A stretch of 64,000 bases of DNA from an uncultured Treponema sp. (GTDB lineage Bacteria; Spirochaetota; Spirochaetia; Treponematales; Treponemataceae): the NCBI GenBank assembly GCA_946535985.1, contig CAMNDY010000002.1, positions 62,001-126,000 on the forward strand. The letters are read 5' to 3'. Shown piece after piece: positions 46,443-56,098 of the stretch; positions within the stretch are counted from its first letter, which is position 1, and each line of letters starts with the position of its first letter. The notes below the pieces were generated by a model that was given only the letters and a program-made list of their open reading frames with translations, searched no databases and was not told the origin of the DNA. The position numbers and the translations under genes were made by a program.

Positions 46443-48380
46443 ATGAATCGACGCATTGCTGTTCTTGCCAGTGGCTGGAGTTCTTATTTTCTCAAAGATT
46501 TTGTCAAAGGAATGATGAAAGCTGTAGAAGATAAACATATAGATATTTATCTTTTTAATACTTATAACTATACAGAGTATTCAGGCTTTCCTAATTATAC
46601 AGGCCTTTCTATTTTTAATCTAATCAATTACGAAGATTTTGACGGTGTAGTATTGCTTTCTGACTTAATTGGTAACGCCCGGGTTTTAGAAAGGGAACGC
46701 CTGCGCATTCTAAAATCTAAAAGGCCGGCAATTACAATTAATAAAAAACAGGAAGGACTTTGTTGTCTTCGCGTAGATAATTACACCGGCATGTACAACG
46801 CTCTTGCCCATTTAATCCGCATGCATAATGTTTCGGATATTGCTTATATTACCGGAAAAGAAAATGCCGTAGATATTACCGACCGTTACAAAGCCTATAA
46901 AACAGTTCTCGAAGATAATAACATCCCTTTTGATTCTCAGAAAGTTTACACAATTAATTCCTGCGACTACCACTGCGCCTACTCTTTTTTCAATGACTAT
47001 GTAAAATCGGGTAAAAAACTTCCTCAGGCCTTTTGCTGTGCAAACGATTTATTAGCCTTAGCCTTACTCAAGGTTTGCGTTGAAAATAAAATAAAGGTTC
47101 CACAGCAAATTAAGATTGTCGGTTTTGATAATTTAATTCAAACAGAATGCACAAGACCTTCTATTACAACTGTCTACAACAACGCCGAGCTTTTAGGTGC
47201 CGAAGCAGTAAACAGACTTATAAACGGAGTTAATCCTCTGCAAACCTTGAGTGTAAAAAGTACTCCTGTTTTAAGACAGTCATGCGGTTGCAGTTATTCA
47301 ACCACTTCTTCTCAAGAGCTAGTTACTTTGAATATACTTGACGATGCAAATAAAAAAGAAGCCTTCGATACCCACATGGAAATAATGGGCGAAATTTTTA
47401 CAGAAGCGGCCGATGTATTTACCCTTCTTACGAACATCGAAAACTTTTTTGTAAAATCTCACGACTTCGAAGGTTCTGATTTTTGTATCTTCATGAAATC
47501 AGACTGGACTTCTGTTCTTATTAATTCTGCCGAAAACCTGCCTCAGAATCTTTCTTACGGAAGCCAGGTTCAATCTGTCTGCTCGGTCCAGGGAAATAAA
47601 AAATATCTTAGAGAGCTCATTTCTACCCGCGACTTAATTCCTGCAAAAATGAAGACAGACGACAAAAGCAATATATTCCTTTTTCTGCCTATCTTTCACC
47701 ACTCTTATGTTTACGGGTACTTTGTTACCAAAAATGATCTTACAATGATAGATAACCACTACGGATATTTGTGGACACGTAATATGGGAACCGGTGTTGA
47801 ACATTTCCGTAAAAAGAACATGTTCAAGCAGATGAGCCAGCAGTACCTGAGGCTTTCTACAAAAGATGCTCTTTCAGGAGCACTCAACCGTCAGGGGCTG
47901 GAAAAACTCGCAAAACCATTTTATGCCCAGAACAAAAAGAACGGACTCACTACTGTGCTCTTCTTTGTTGATATTAACAAGATGAAACACATCAACGATA
48001 AATTTGGACACCTTCACGGAGACCTTGCAGTAAAAACTGTAGCAGCTGCTGTTCTTGAAACAATTCCTAAAAACTGGTTATGCATCCGCTATGGTGGAGA
48101 CGAATTTCTTGTTGTAGGAAACAGCAAAAATTATAACGGCGAAGATTACTGTACAATGATAAAAGAGCGTCTTGCAAAAAAGACTTCAATCATGCATCTG
48201 CCATATAATCTTTCGGCCAGTGTTGGAACTTATTCTGTTCCGGCCCAAATGGATATAACTTTGGAGCAGGCTGTAGAAAACGTTGACAATATAATGTATG
48301 AGCAGAAGCAGGCCTTCCACAAAGAGGATGACAAGGAAAAGAAAGAAACAGAGGCTCAAGAATCAGAAACTAAAGAGTAA
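46443..48380 (+). CDS. LacI-type ligand-binding domain (no HTH) fused to GGDEF diguanylate cyclase
   Basis: IAVLASGWSSYFLKDFVKGMMKAVE...FCCANDLLALALLKVCVENKIKVPQQIKIVGFDN...RPSITTVYNNAELLG; C-terminal DALSGALNRQGL, RYGGDEFLVVG. Confidence 0.9.
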   Translation: MNRRIAVLASGWSSYFLKDFVKGMMKAVEDKHIDIYLFNTYNYTEYSGFPNYTGLSIFNLINYEDFDGVVLLSDLIGNARVLERERLRILKSKRPAITINKKQEGLCCLRVDNYTGMYNALAHLIRMHNVSDIAYITGKENAVDITDRYKAYKTVLEDNNIPFDSQKVYTINSCDYHCAYSFFNDYVKSGKKLPQAFCCANDLLALALLKVCVENKIKVPQQIKIVGFDNLIQTECTRPSITTVYNNAELLGAEAVNRLINGVNPLQTLSVKSTPVLRQSCGCSYSTTSSQELVTLNILDDANKKEAFDTHMEIMGEIFTEAADVFTLLTNIENFFVKSHDFEGSDFCIFMKSDWTSVLINSAENLPQNLSYGSQVQSVCSVQGNKKYLRELISTRDLIPAKMKTDDKSNIFLFLPIFHHSYVYGYFVTKNDLTMIDNHYGYLWTRNMGTGVEHFRKKNMFKQMSQQYLRLSTKDALSGALNRQGLEKLAKPFYAQNKKNGLTTVLFFVDINKMKHINDKFGHLHGDLAVKTVAAAVLETIPKNWLCIRYGGDEFLVVGNSKNYNGEDYCTMIKERLAKKTSIMHLPYNLSASVGTYSVPAQMDITLEQAVENVDNIMYEQKQAFHKEDDKEKKETEAQESETKE

Positions 48381-48396
48381 GGACTCTGCGTAAGGC

Positions 48397-49983
48397 CTAC
48401 ATTTTTTCGTAGAAGCTGTAGTCGTAACTGTTGTCACTTGTTAATGGAGCAGGAAGTACTTCAAAATAAATTACGCCGTTTCGCTTTACATTCAGTGTAA
48501 ACTTTGGACTGTTGCCGTCTATAAGGGCTGTGGCTACTGCCGGATGTGCGGCGCCCTTCAAAAGTTCAATTTGCTCCTGCTTTAAGTTTGCAGGTTCTCC
48601 CAAATCGTGCCAGACCTTAAGCGGATTACAGCATTCTTCATCGACTGTTTTTGTAAGAAGAGTTACACGTTTGCCGCCAAAAGCAGGCAGAGAAAGTTCT
48701 ATTGCCAGCTGATTTTCTTTTGTTTCAAGAGAAAGGTTCCAGGCTATGCCTTTATAAGAATCGCTGCCTGTTTTTACAATTACAATATTCTTATCGCGGT
48801 AAAGACACTTTTCTTCATTCTGTTTAAGATCCTTAAAGAACTTAAAAGTCCAGAAAGTTGGTTTTGGAATGCCTCCGTTTGCAAGAAGTCCAAAGCCTCC
48901 GTGAAATGGAGTAAATGGAATTCCGTTTTCTTCAAATACATCTCCAAAAGTCCAGTAGGAATAACCTGTTGCATAGTCTCCAATTTCTGCAAGAGTCCGG
49001 CTTATATAGGCGGCATTAAGATTTGTATCATGCAGCGGGCAGTTTGGAATATAAGAAGTATTAAATTCTGTTATATAAAAGGGAAGATTTTTGTAATCAG
49101 GATATTTGTTTATGATTTTGCGGCAGTCGCGGAGAGTCTGTAAAGTTTCATCAAGCGGCATGAGTTTTGCATAGCCGTAATGGCCCTTGTAAACAGGAAA
49201 CTCTGTTGTGTAATGATGACGCGAAATAAAATCGATTGGAGGCTTTTTCTTTGTTAAAAAATCAAGAAAACCTACCATCCATTTTTTGTCGGCGCCACCA
49301 CAAATTGCAGGGCCTCCGACTTTAAAAGCTTTATTTACTTTTTTGATTGCCTTAGCAGTCAATTCATAAAGCTTAAAATATTCTTCCATATCGGCATCTT
49401 TCCAAAAGCCGGGAAGATTTGGTTCATTCCAAACTTCTATAGGCCAGGTAAGAACATCCTCTTCTCCATAACGGGCAATCAAATGGCGCAGCGTTGCCTG
49501 AACAAGGTCAGTCCATTTTTTGTAGTCTTTTGGAGGAGTAGTGTTTCCCTTCCAATAGAAAATTGTATTATCGCCAGATGCAAGCTTTTTAGGCATAAAA
49601 CCAAGCTCAAGAAAGGGCCTGATGTTGAGCTCCAGATAAGAGTCTACAACACGGTCAAGATAAGTAAAATTATACTCTGTAATTCTTTTTGCGTTTTTGT
49701 CTACGTATTCGGCATATTCCTTATAATTTGGAAAATCCTCAAACTTTTTTGCAAGGCCGTCTCTATCTTTAAATTCCTGATAGATTCCCATGTCGTCGCA
49801 AAAAAGTCCGTGACCGCGGATAAACTTAAAGCCAATATCCTTTTGAACAGCCTTAAGCTGGTCCAGATATTCTTTGGTCAAAGCAAGACCCATTCGGCCG
49901 GTTCCCACGCAAAAGTCTACATTGTTATTAAACTTAACCTTTTCTTTGCCGCTAAGCTTGATTTTATAAGCCTTATTTACCAT
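48397..49983 (-). CDS. GH39-family beta-xylosidase, probably cytoplasmic
   Basis: FKFIRGHGLFCDDMGIY, WPIEVWNEPNLPGFW, FYITEFNTSY; no signal peptide seen. Confidence 0.9.
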   Translation of the reverse strand: MVNKAYKIKLSGKEKVKFNNNVDFCVGTGRMGLALTKEYLDQLKAVQKDIGFKFIRGHGLFCDDMGIYQEFKDRDGLAKKFEDFPNYKEYAEYVDKNAKRITEYNFTYLDRVVDSYLELNIRPFLELGFMPKKLASGDNTIFYWKGNTTPPKDYKKWTDLVQATLRHLIARYGEEDVLTWPIEVWNEPNLPGFWKDADMEEYFKLYELTAKAIKKVNKAFKVGGPAICGGADKKWMVGFLDFLTKKKPPIDFISRHHYTTEFPVYKGHYGYAKLMPLDETLQTLRDCRKIINKYPDYKNLPFYITEFNTSYIPNCPLHDTNLNAAYISRTLAEIGDYATGYSYWTFGDVFEENGIPFTPFHGGFGLLANGGIPKPTFWTFKFFKDLKQNEEKCLYRDKNIVIVKTGSDSYKGIAWNLSLETKENQLAIELSLPAFGGKRVTLLTKTVDEECCNPLKVWHDLGEPANLKQEQIELLKGAAHPAVATALIDGNSPKFTLNVKRNGVIYFEVLPAPLTSDNSYDYSFYEKM

Positions 49984-50945
49984 TCCATTCCGTCCATAGT
50001 TTTAATAGAACCATCAGGATTAAAGGTAAGTTCACGGAATTTTACGTTGCGCTTCTGGTTTACACCGTTTGAACGTTCACAGTCATGGTAGAAGAGATAC
50101 CACTTTCCGTTGTATTCAAGAATTGAGTGGTGTGTTGTCCATCCAAGTACTGGAGTAAGGATTTTTCCACCATAAGTGTATGGTCCGTATACATTCTTGC
50201 TGGTTGCATAGCAAAGAAGGTGGGTTGTTCCGGTTGAATATGTAAAGTAATAGGTGTCGCCTTTCTTAAAAAGCCAAGGATCTTCAAAATAACGGCGGTC
50301 TTCGTCTTTTCCAAGCAAAGGATTTCCCTTTTCGTCTACAATTACAAGGTCGCGTGGAGCTTCTGCAAGTTCTGTCATGTTGTCTTTCATAAGTGCGATT
50401 TTTGGTGTACAGGCAGCTTCTTCGCGTGGCTCTTTGTTGTCGGCAGACCAGGTGTTGTTGCGGTACTGATCAAGCTGACCACCCCAGAGTCCGCCAAAAG
50501 TAAGATAGTATTTTCCGTCTGTATCCGGGAAACAACATGGGTCAATACTGTAAGTTCCCTGAATATAATTTTCTTCCGGCTTGAAAGGACCTTCCGGTTT
50601 ATCTCCAAGTGCAACGCCTACTCTGAACATTCCTGTTTTATCGCGTGCAGGGAAGAAGAAATAATATTTGCCATTCTTTTCTACACAATCAGGAGCCCAA
50701 AGCTGCTTGCTTGCCCATTTAATATCATCAAGAGTAAATACACAGCCGCAATCACGTGGATATGTTTCTGTGTCTTTCATCTCGTAAACATGATAATCTT
50801 TCATGTCATATTGGTCGCCATTGTCGTTGTTTTCAACATCAATGTCTTCATCATGAGAAGGATAAATATAAATTTTTCCATTAAAAACATGTGCTGATGG
50901 ATCTGCAGTATAAAGATCATTTACCAAAGGTCTTCTTTCAATCAT
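49977..50945 (-). CDS. GH43-family xylosidase/arabinofuranosidase, probably cytoplasmic
   Basis: NDLYTADPSAHVFNGKIYIYPSHDED, LWAPDCVEKNGKYYFFFPA, YFEDPWLFKKGDTYYFTYS, HHSILEYNGKWYLFYHD; 7-bp overlap with the GH39 gene. Confidence 0.92.
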   Translation of the reverse strand: MIERRPLVNDLYTADPSAHVFNGKIYIYPSHDEDIDVENNDNGDQYDMKDYHVYEMKDTETYPRDCGCVFTLDDIKWASKQLWAPDCVEKNGKYYFFFPARDKTGMFRVGVALGDKPEGPFKPEENYIQGTYSIDPCCFPDTDGKYYLTFGGLWGGQLDQYRNNTWSADNKEPREEAACTPKIALMKDNMTELAEAPRDLVIVDEKGNPLLGKDEDRRYFEDPWLFKKGDTYYFTYSTGTTHLLCYATSKNVYGPYTYGGKILTPVLGWTTHHSILEYNGKWYLFYHDCERSNGVNQKRNVKFRELTFNPDGSIKTMDGMEW

Positions 50946-51020
50946 AAAAAGGTCACTCCTATATTATTTTTTGTATATAATTCTACATCATTATTTTATT
51001 TTTACAATCAGAAATTCCAC

Positions 51021-51908
51021 CTACTCAAGGCTTCCGGGTGCTTCAACCTTTGCATTCTGGGCAGCACACCAGGTTCCCTTCTGCAGGGATTTTTGAATGT
51101 CGGCAGAATTTACATATTCATATAAAAATCCTGCATTAAAACTGTCGCCACAGGCAGTTGTATTTACAGGTACTACTTTTTGCACAGGGCATTCAAAAAA
51201 TTCTCCCCGGCAGGCAGCAAGAGTAGATTCGGTTCCGCGTGTAATAACTATGATATTATTGAGCTCGCGGCTCTTTTTGCAGATGTTTTCCTGATTTGCA
51301 GGCAGACCAAAAGTTGTCGTAAACTCTTCATCATTTATTTTGATTATTTGTGGTACTGCACTTTTAAGAGTAGAAAGAAGTTCTTTTCCAATAAAATCGG
51401 CAAGGACAAGCTTTCCTTTATCAAGAGCAATTCCGCAGATTGTTGCATAAATATCAGGCGACCATTTTCCCTGGCGGCTTCCTGCAAGAATCATTGCATC
51501 GCATTCGCCAAGTTTTTCGGTGAGGAGTTTTAAAAGTTTGATTTCATATTTTGAAAAATCTTCATCCGGCAAAGGTTCGCCTGCAATAATTTCGGTTGTT
51601 GTTTTAGCTGTAGAGTCAAGCAGAGTCCAGCAGTCTCGGATTTTTCCCGGAGTATCAACATAAAAAAGCCCAAGACCATCTTTCTGAGCAAGTTCAATAA
51701 ATTCTTTTGAATTATTTTGTGGAAGCGGGCATACAGTTATAACACAATCCTTTTCCAGCTGGGCAAGCACTCGGGCAGAGTTTACAGCCTTTCCCGAAGC
51801 ATAAAGATTATAATGCTTTGCGCGATTTACTTTTGTAAGATTTAAGTTTTCAAAAACGACAGTCCGCTGATAAGTTGCACTCATACAAAGGCAGAGGATT
51901 TTTTTCAT
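51021..51908 (-). CDS. PfkB-family sugar kinase (1-phosphofructokinase-like)
   Basis: GKAVNSARVLAQLE, IIVITRGTESTLAA, PVNTTACGDSFNAGFLYEY. Confidence 0.88.
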   Translation of the reverse strand: MKKILCLCMSATYQRTVVFENLNLTKVNRAKHYNLYASGKAVNSARVLAQLEKDCVITVCPLPQNNSKEFIELAQKDGLGLFYVDTPGKIRDCWTLLDSTAKTTTEIIAGEPLPDEDFSKYEIKLLKLLTEKLGECDAMILAGSRQGKWSPDIYATICGIALDKGKLVLADFIGKELLSTLKSAVPQIIKINDEEFTTTFGLPANQENICKKSRELNNIIVITRGTESTLAACRGEFFECPVQKVVPVNTTACGDSFNAGFLYEYVNSADIQKSLQKGTWCAAQNAKVEAPGSLE

Positions 51909-51917
51909 GGGCTAACC

Positions 51918-53564
51918 TTATCCTACAAGCGCACTGGAAATATTAAAGCAGTTATCACCAATGTGTTCGATAGCTCGTACAATATCAATATACAAAAGCT
52001 CGGCTTTAACGTCGGCGCCACCTTCAAGTCGCTTGCGGGCAACCTTCTTAAGTGATTTTCTAAAGGCGTCAATTCCGTCTTCAAGCTCGCGGGCAAGCTC
52101 AAGCTTTTCAGGAGTAATCTGTTTGTTGATATTTATGCGGATAAACTGCAGGAACTGACGGACAAGCTCAATATATGGAAGAAGCTTTTCAAGATCTTCT
52201 GCTTTGAAGTCCATTTTCTTTTCAATAGAACGACAGATAAGCATGATTGTTCCGTAGCAGCTGTCGCTCATATTTTCAAGCTCGTCTACAATCTGAATCA
52301 TGTTACTTACGTGGTTCAACTGCTTTTCTGTAAGCTGCAGTCCTTCGCACTTAATAAGATAATGAGTAATCTGCTCATGCATCTGGTCTACATAAGCTTC
52401 TGTTTCGGCCATGCGTTCCTGATATTTTTCCTTAAAGTCTTCATTTCGTTTTGTAACACCAATCTGAATCTTGTCGAACATATCTGTTACAACATCTGTC
52501 ATATCGGCAATGGCTTTTTCTACCTGGATAATGTGAGTAGCAACACTGTCTTTTGTAGCAAGCTCTGTAAATTCCAGTTTGAAAACCTTCTGAGTATCTT
52601 CCGGATCATCTTTGATTATAAGCTGTGAAAGTTTTACAAGAGGGGTCTGCATTGGCAAAAGCACAATAGTAGACAAGGTTTTGAAAACTGTATGCAGCAT
52701 AGAAATACGGATTGCAATATTTGAATGCTCGTGTCCCGGGGTAAGCAATATAACAAGCCGCAGGAATGGATGGAAGAAGAGCAATGCAAGCACAGTACCA
52801 AAGACATTGAACATAACGTGAATCAAAGCAGAACGACGGGCATCGGCACTTGTTCCCATTGCAGCAAGAATTGCGTCTATTGTAGAACCAATGTTACTGC
52901 CAAGTGTCATAGCTGCAGCAAGTTCCCAGGAAATGAGATTGTTGTAAGCCATTGTAATTACAATAGCAGAAAAAGCTGATGATGAGTGCAGAAGGGCTGT
53001 AATAAAAATACCAATAATAAAGCCAATTCCAAGTGCTATAAAACCGCTTCCCTGAATCTTAAAAAGCCAGCCAAGTTGTTCCGGTGTAAATACATCGCTC
53101 AAGCCCGAAAGACCAAGGAAAAGCATACCAAATCCCATGATAGCTTCGCCAAGGTTTTTACCTGCATTCTTTTTAATTAATCTGTAAAGGAAGTAACCAA
53201 GACCAAAAAGCGGGATTGCAAAAGCAGAAATCTTAAAATTAAAACCAAAGATGGAAACAATCCAGGCTGTGATTGTTGTACCAATATTGGCACCAAAGAT
53301 TACACCAACAGACTGGGTAAGACTCATAAGACCGGCATTAACGAAGGTAACAACCATTACAGTTGTAGCTCCAGATGACTGAATAATCATCGTAACAATA
53401 AGACCGGTGAGCAGGGCTACAAAACGGTTGCCTGTAATTACACTAAGAGCACGCTGAAGTTTTTCGCCTGCACTTTTCTGGACTCCGTCGGACATGAGCT
53501 TCATTCCATAAAGGAGAAAGCCAAGACTACCAAGGAGTTGGATAATTGGTGCTATGACACTCAT
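51918..53564 (-). CDS. Na+/Pi cotransporter family protein with C-terminal PhoU-like region
   Basis: LLGSLGFLLYGMKLMSDGVQKSAGEKLQRAL, GLIVTMIIQSSGATTVMVVTFVNAGLMSL, GANIGTTITAW, HSSSAFSAIV. Start at internal Met 53564; the longer ORF uses TTG inside an inverted repeat. Confidence 0.9.
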   Translation of the reverse strand: MSVIAPIIQLLGSLGFLLYGMKLMSDGVQKSAGEKLQRALSVITGNRFVALLTGLIVTMIIQSSGATTVMVVTFVNAGLMSLTQSVGVIFGANIGTTITAWIVSIFGFNFKISAFAIPLFGLGYFLYRLIKKNAGKNLGEAIMGFGMLFLGLSGLSDVFTPEQLGWLFKIQGSGFIALGIGFIIGIFITALLHSSSAFSAIVITMAYNNLISWELAAAMTLGSNIGSTIDAILAAMGTSADARRSALIHVMFNVFGTVLALLFFHPFLRLVILLTPGHEHSNIAIRISMLHTVFKTLSTIVLLPMQTPLVKLSQLIIKDDPEDTQKVFKLEFTELATKDSVATHIIQVEKAIADMTDVVTDMFDKIQIGVTKRNEDFKEKYQERMAETEAYVDQMHEQITHYLIKCEGLQLTEKQLNHVSNMIQIVDELENMSDSCYGTIMLICRSIEKKMDFKAEDLEKLLPYIELVRQFLQFIRININKQITPEKLELARELEDGIDAFRKSLKKVARKRLEGGADVKAELLYIDIVRAIEHIGDNCFNISSALVG

Positions 53565-53605
53565 AAGATGAATAATAATAAAAATACAGACTTTTTTCAA
53601 TAAAA

Positions 53606-53840
53606 ACCATTCTATAGGTTCGGGAATCAATTAAGAGGCATACAGGTAGAAAAAAATTGCTCCCGCCGAATTCCAGATTCCAAAACCGGCGGTTCACCGC
53701 CTATGCGCTACACTGCCTTGTAATTATATACGTTGCCGCTTTCGCGGCAGCAGTGTAGAGCATTTTTGTAATCTGTAATTCGGCTCGCGCAATTTTTTAT
53801 ATGCAATTCTGCAAATTGATTCCCGAACAGATGGAATAGT
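53606..53840. repeat. Long imperfect inverted-repeat (MITE-like or cruciform) element, ~235 bp
   Basis: Outer arms GTTCGGGAATCAATT / AATTGATTCCCGAAC perfect; AAAAAATTGCTCCCGCCGAATTCCAGATTCCAAAA pairs with TTTTGTAATCTGTAATTCGGCTCGCGCAATTTTTT; inner GCGCTACACTGCC/GGCAGCAGTGTAGAGC; central TGCCGCTTTCGCGGCA hairpin. Confidence 0.8.
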
Positions 53841-53883
53841 TATACAATGACAAAATTCTGTTTAAGTGCTAATATATCAGCAA

Positions 53884-54651
53884 ATGAAAAGACTATTATT
53901 TTTTATTTTTATATCATTCATCATGTTTGCCGGATGTAAAAAGGCAAAGACTCCTGTTGTAGAGGCTGACTCTATTCAATTAAATATACAACCTTCAGCT
54001 AATGAAAATGCTTTGGAATCGGAAAATCAGACCTGGCATGTAACAAATAAACGGGTTTGTATTATTTTTGGGTATGATTTTAATTCGCCGGATGCGGTGG
54101 AAAAATTTACGGAACTTTTGGGGGACCGTTATGGGCTCGAAGGAGATGGAGGGCTCATTTATACTATGATTTATCCGGACAGTTTTAAGCATGGGGCTAA
54201 AGGATATGCTAGCGAGCTTGCAGCTGCACTTACAGGAACAGAAAAAGACCTGGCCGGAATTATCATTCTTGGGGCGCCGGAAAATACTCATAAGGCTTTT
54301 GCAAAGCTTCAGGATTTTTGGGAGATGGGAGTTCCCTACCCTATTTATGCGCTCTTCCCACAGGATGATGTTTTGGGTCTTGAATCTACCTGCGATTTTG
54401 TTCTGGACAAGGAACAGGTTACCGACTTAACAGGAGACGTTGCTCCGGAAGAAACTGTGAGCGAAATTATTCTTGAAGCCCCGGAAGTTCTTACAGACTG
54501 TATTGATTATATGCTCGAAATTGAAGGTCCTTTTGTAAAAGACAGTACCCTTCCAAAGCACATAACTCAAATGCTTAAAAACAAAAAGATTCATCATTAT
54601 GTAGATCCGGAATCTGGCATTCAGTCTATAAATCATTTTGTCTTGAATTAA
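53884..54651 (+). CDS. Lipoprotein, DUF3798-like
   Basis: Lipobox FIMFAGCKK; VCIIFGYDFNSPDAVEKFTELLGDRYGLEGDGGLIYTMIYPDSF resembles DUF3798 proteins (recalled, not searched). Confidence 0.65.
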   Translation: MKRLLFFIFISFIMFAGCKKAKTPVVEADSIQLNIQPSANENALESENQTWHVTNKRVCIIFGYDFNSPDAVEKFTELLGDRYGLEGDGGLIYTMIYPDSFKHGAKGYASELAAALTGTEKDLAGIIILGAPENTHKAFAKLQDFWEMGVPYPIYALFPQDDVLGLESTCDFVLDKEQVTDLTGDVAPEETVSEIILEAPEVLTDCIDYMLEIEGPFVKDSTLPKHITQMLKNKKIHHYVDPESGIQSINHFVLN

Positions 54652-54666
54652 CGGGGAATGCTTTAG

Positions 54667-54690
54667 TGCCCTTCGACAGGCTCAGGGCCC
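54667..54690. repeat. REP-like repeat, family A (TGCCCTTCGACAGGCTCAGGGCCC)
   Basis: Direct reading, matches other family A cores. Confidence 0.75.
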
Positions 54691-54708
54691 ACAGATGTTA
54701 TTATTCTT

Positions 54709-55407
54709 ATGATAGAACTTTCACAAAACTCAAATTATCTAATAGGTTCTCAAGCAGATATTGCCGTCCTTGCCACAAAAGAGCATGCCCGCATTCTTAC
54801 AATTTCCGATTCCCACGGAGACTGGCGTGGTCTTATGCGCATTGTAAAACAGTTTGGTCCTACCTGCGATGCCCTTGTAATAACCGGCGACTGCTGGCGC
54901 GACCTTGAAGAACTGCTGGAGCTTGCAGATGAAGACCCTTCTGTTCGTCAGGTAATCCCTCCGGTATTAGGCTTTGTACGCGGAAACGGAGATCCTTCAT
55001 ATTTTGCAATCTCCTATGATATTGGAAAAAACAACGCCAACGCCCGCACCCTTCCAAAAGGCTCTGTTATAATGCCGGACAAACTTGTGCTCACAGCAAA
55101 CGGTCAGCAGATTCTTTTTGTTCATGGTCATATAGAAGGAGTTGATTATGGCTACAACAAGCTTGGCCTTGATGCAAAAATGCTTGGAGTTCATTATGCA
55201 GTTCACGGACACACACATATTCCTGCTTTTGAACAGCGGGGAGACTTTACCTTTATAAATCCTGGAAGTATAAGCAGACCACGAGGCGGAAGCCCCGCAA
55301 GCTTTGCGATTTTAACTGTAGAAAAGACTTTTATAGATGCCGCATTTTTACGAATAAACGACCCGATGGGCGAAGAAAGCTCATACACTTTGTACAATCC
55401 TTTTTAA
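54709..55407 (+). CDS. YfcE/MJ0936-type metallophosphoesterase
   Basis: ILTISDSHGDWRGLMRIV, VITGDCWRDLEEL, VRGNGD, LFVHGHIEGV, YAVHGHTHIPAFEQRGDFTFINPGSISRPRG. Confidence 0.92.
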   Translation: MIELSQNSNYLIGSQADIAVLATKEHARILTISDSHGDWRGLMRIVKQFGPTCDALVITGDCWRDLEELLELADEDPSVRQVIPPVLGFVRGNGDPSYFAISYDIGKNNANARTLPKGSVIMPDKLVLTANGQQILFVHGHIEGVDYGYNKLGLDAKMLGVHYAVHGHTHIPAFEQRGDFTFINPGSISRPRGGSPASFAILTVEKTFIDAAFLRINDPMGEESSYTLYNPF

Positions 55408-55432
55408 TTGCCCTTAGACAGGCTCAGTAACC
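55408..55432. repeat. Degenerate REP-like repeat, family A (TTGCCCTTAGACAGGCTCAGTAACC)
   Basis: Diverged copy between convergent genes; contains the stop codon of the MBL gene. Confidence 0.65.
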
Positions 55433-56098
55433 GTAAATAAAATCTTCATCATGTCCCGGATAAACATGTGTCCCCGCCGGGATATTTTCGCGGAGCATTG
55501 CAAGGCTGTGAATAATCTGAGCCTCATCTCCGCCGGCCATATCTGTGCGTCCGTAGCCGCCATAGGCAAATAAGGTGTCACCGGAAATCAGGATTTTTTC
55601 TTCTTTGTTATATAAACAGATTGAACCCGGTGTATGTCCCGGAGTAGAAATAACTTTCCAGTTCTGGCCGCCAAGACCAGCTCCTACTACGCTCTCCAAA
55701 GTCATGCCGTCTTCCAGAGCAATATCAGCGGGAGGTTGTTCTGCTACAGCCAGTCCCAATTCATGAAGTCCAAAAAACTGGATTACAGAATCTCCCATTG
55801 GACCCGGAGGATTTATCAATTCATTTATTTCTGCTTTGTGGATTGCAATTTTTGCTTTTGGAAAAGCAGCTTTTACACCTGCAATTCCTGTTATGTGATC
55901 AAAATGTGAATGGGTAAGAATGATTGCTTTGCAGTCAAGCTTTTTATTCTGAAGGTAATCTATTATTTTGTTCTTATCGCCCGAACCGGCACAGGCAGCG
56001 GGATCTACAAGAAAACAGGCTTTTCCTTGCAGCGGAACAACAAGTGTATTCACCGAGAAAAAGCCTGTTCTTATTATATGTATTTTAAATGTTTCCAA
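55424..56098 (-). CDS. Metallo-beta-lactamase-fold hydrolase (glyoxalase II-like)
   Basis: ILTHSHFDHITGIAGVKAAF, VISTPGHTPGSICLYN, ILISGDTLFAYGGYGRTDM, VYPGHDEDF. Start probably TTG at 56098. Confidence 0.88.
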   Translation of the reverse strand: METFKIHIIRTGFFSVNTLVVPLQGKACFLVDPAACAGSGDKNKIIDYLQNKKLDCKAIILTHSHFDHITGIAGVKAAFPKAKIAIHKAEINELINPPGPMGDSVIQFFGLHELGLAVAEQPPADIALEDGMTLESVVGAGLGGQNWKVISTPGHTPGSICLYNKEEKILISGDTLFAYGGYGRTDMAGGDEAQIIHSLAMLRENIPAGTHVYPGHDEDFIYGY

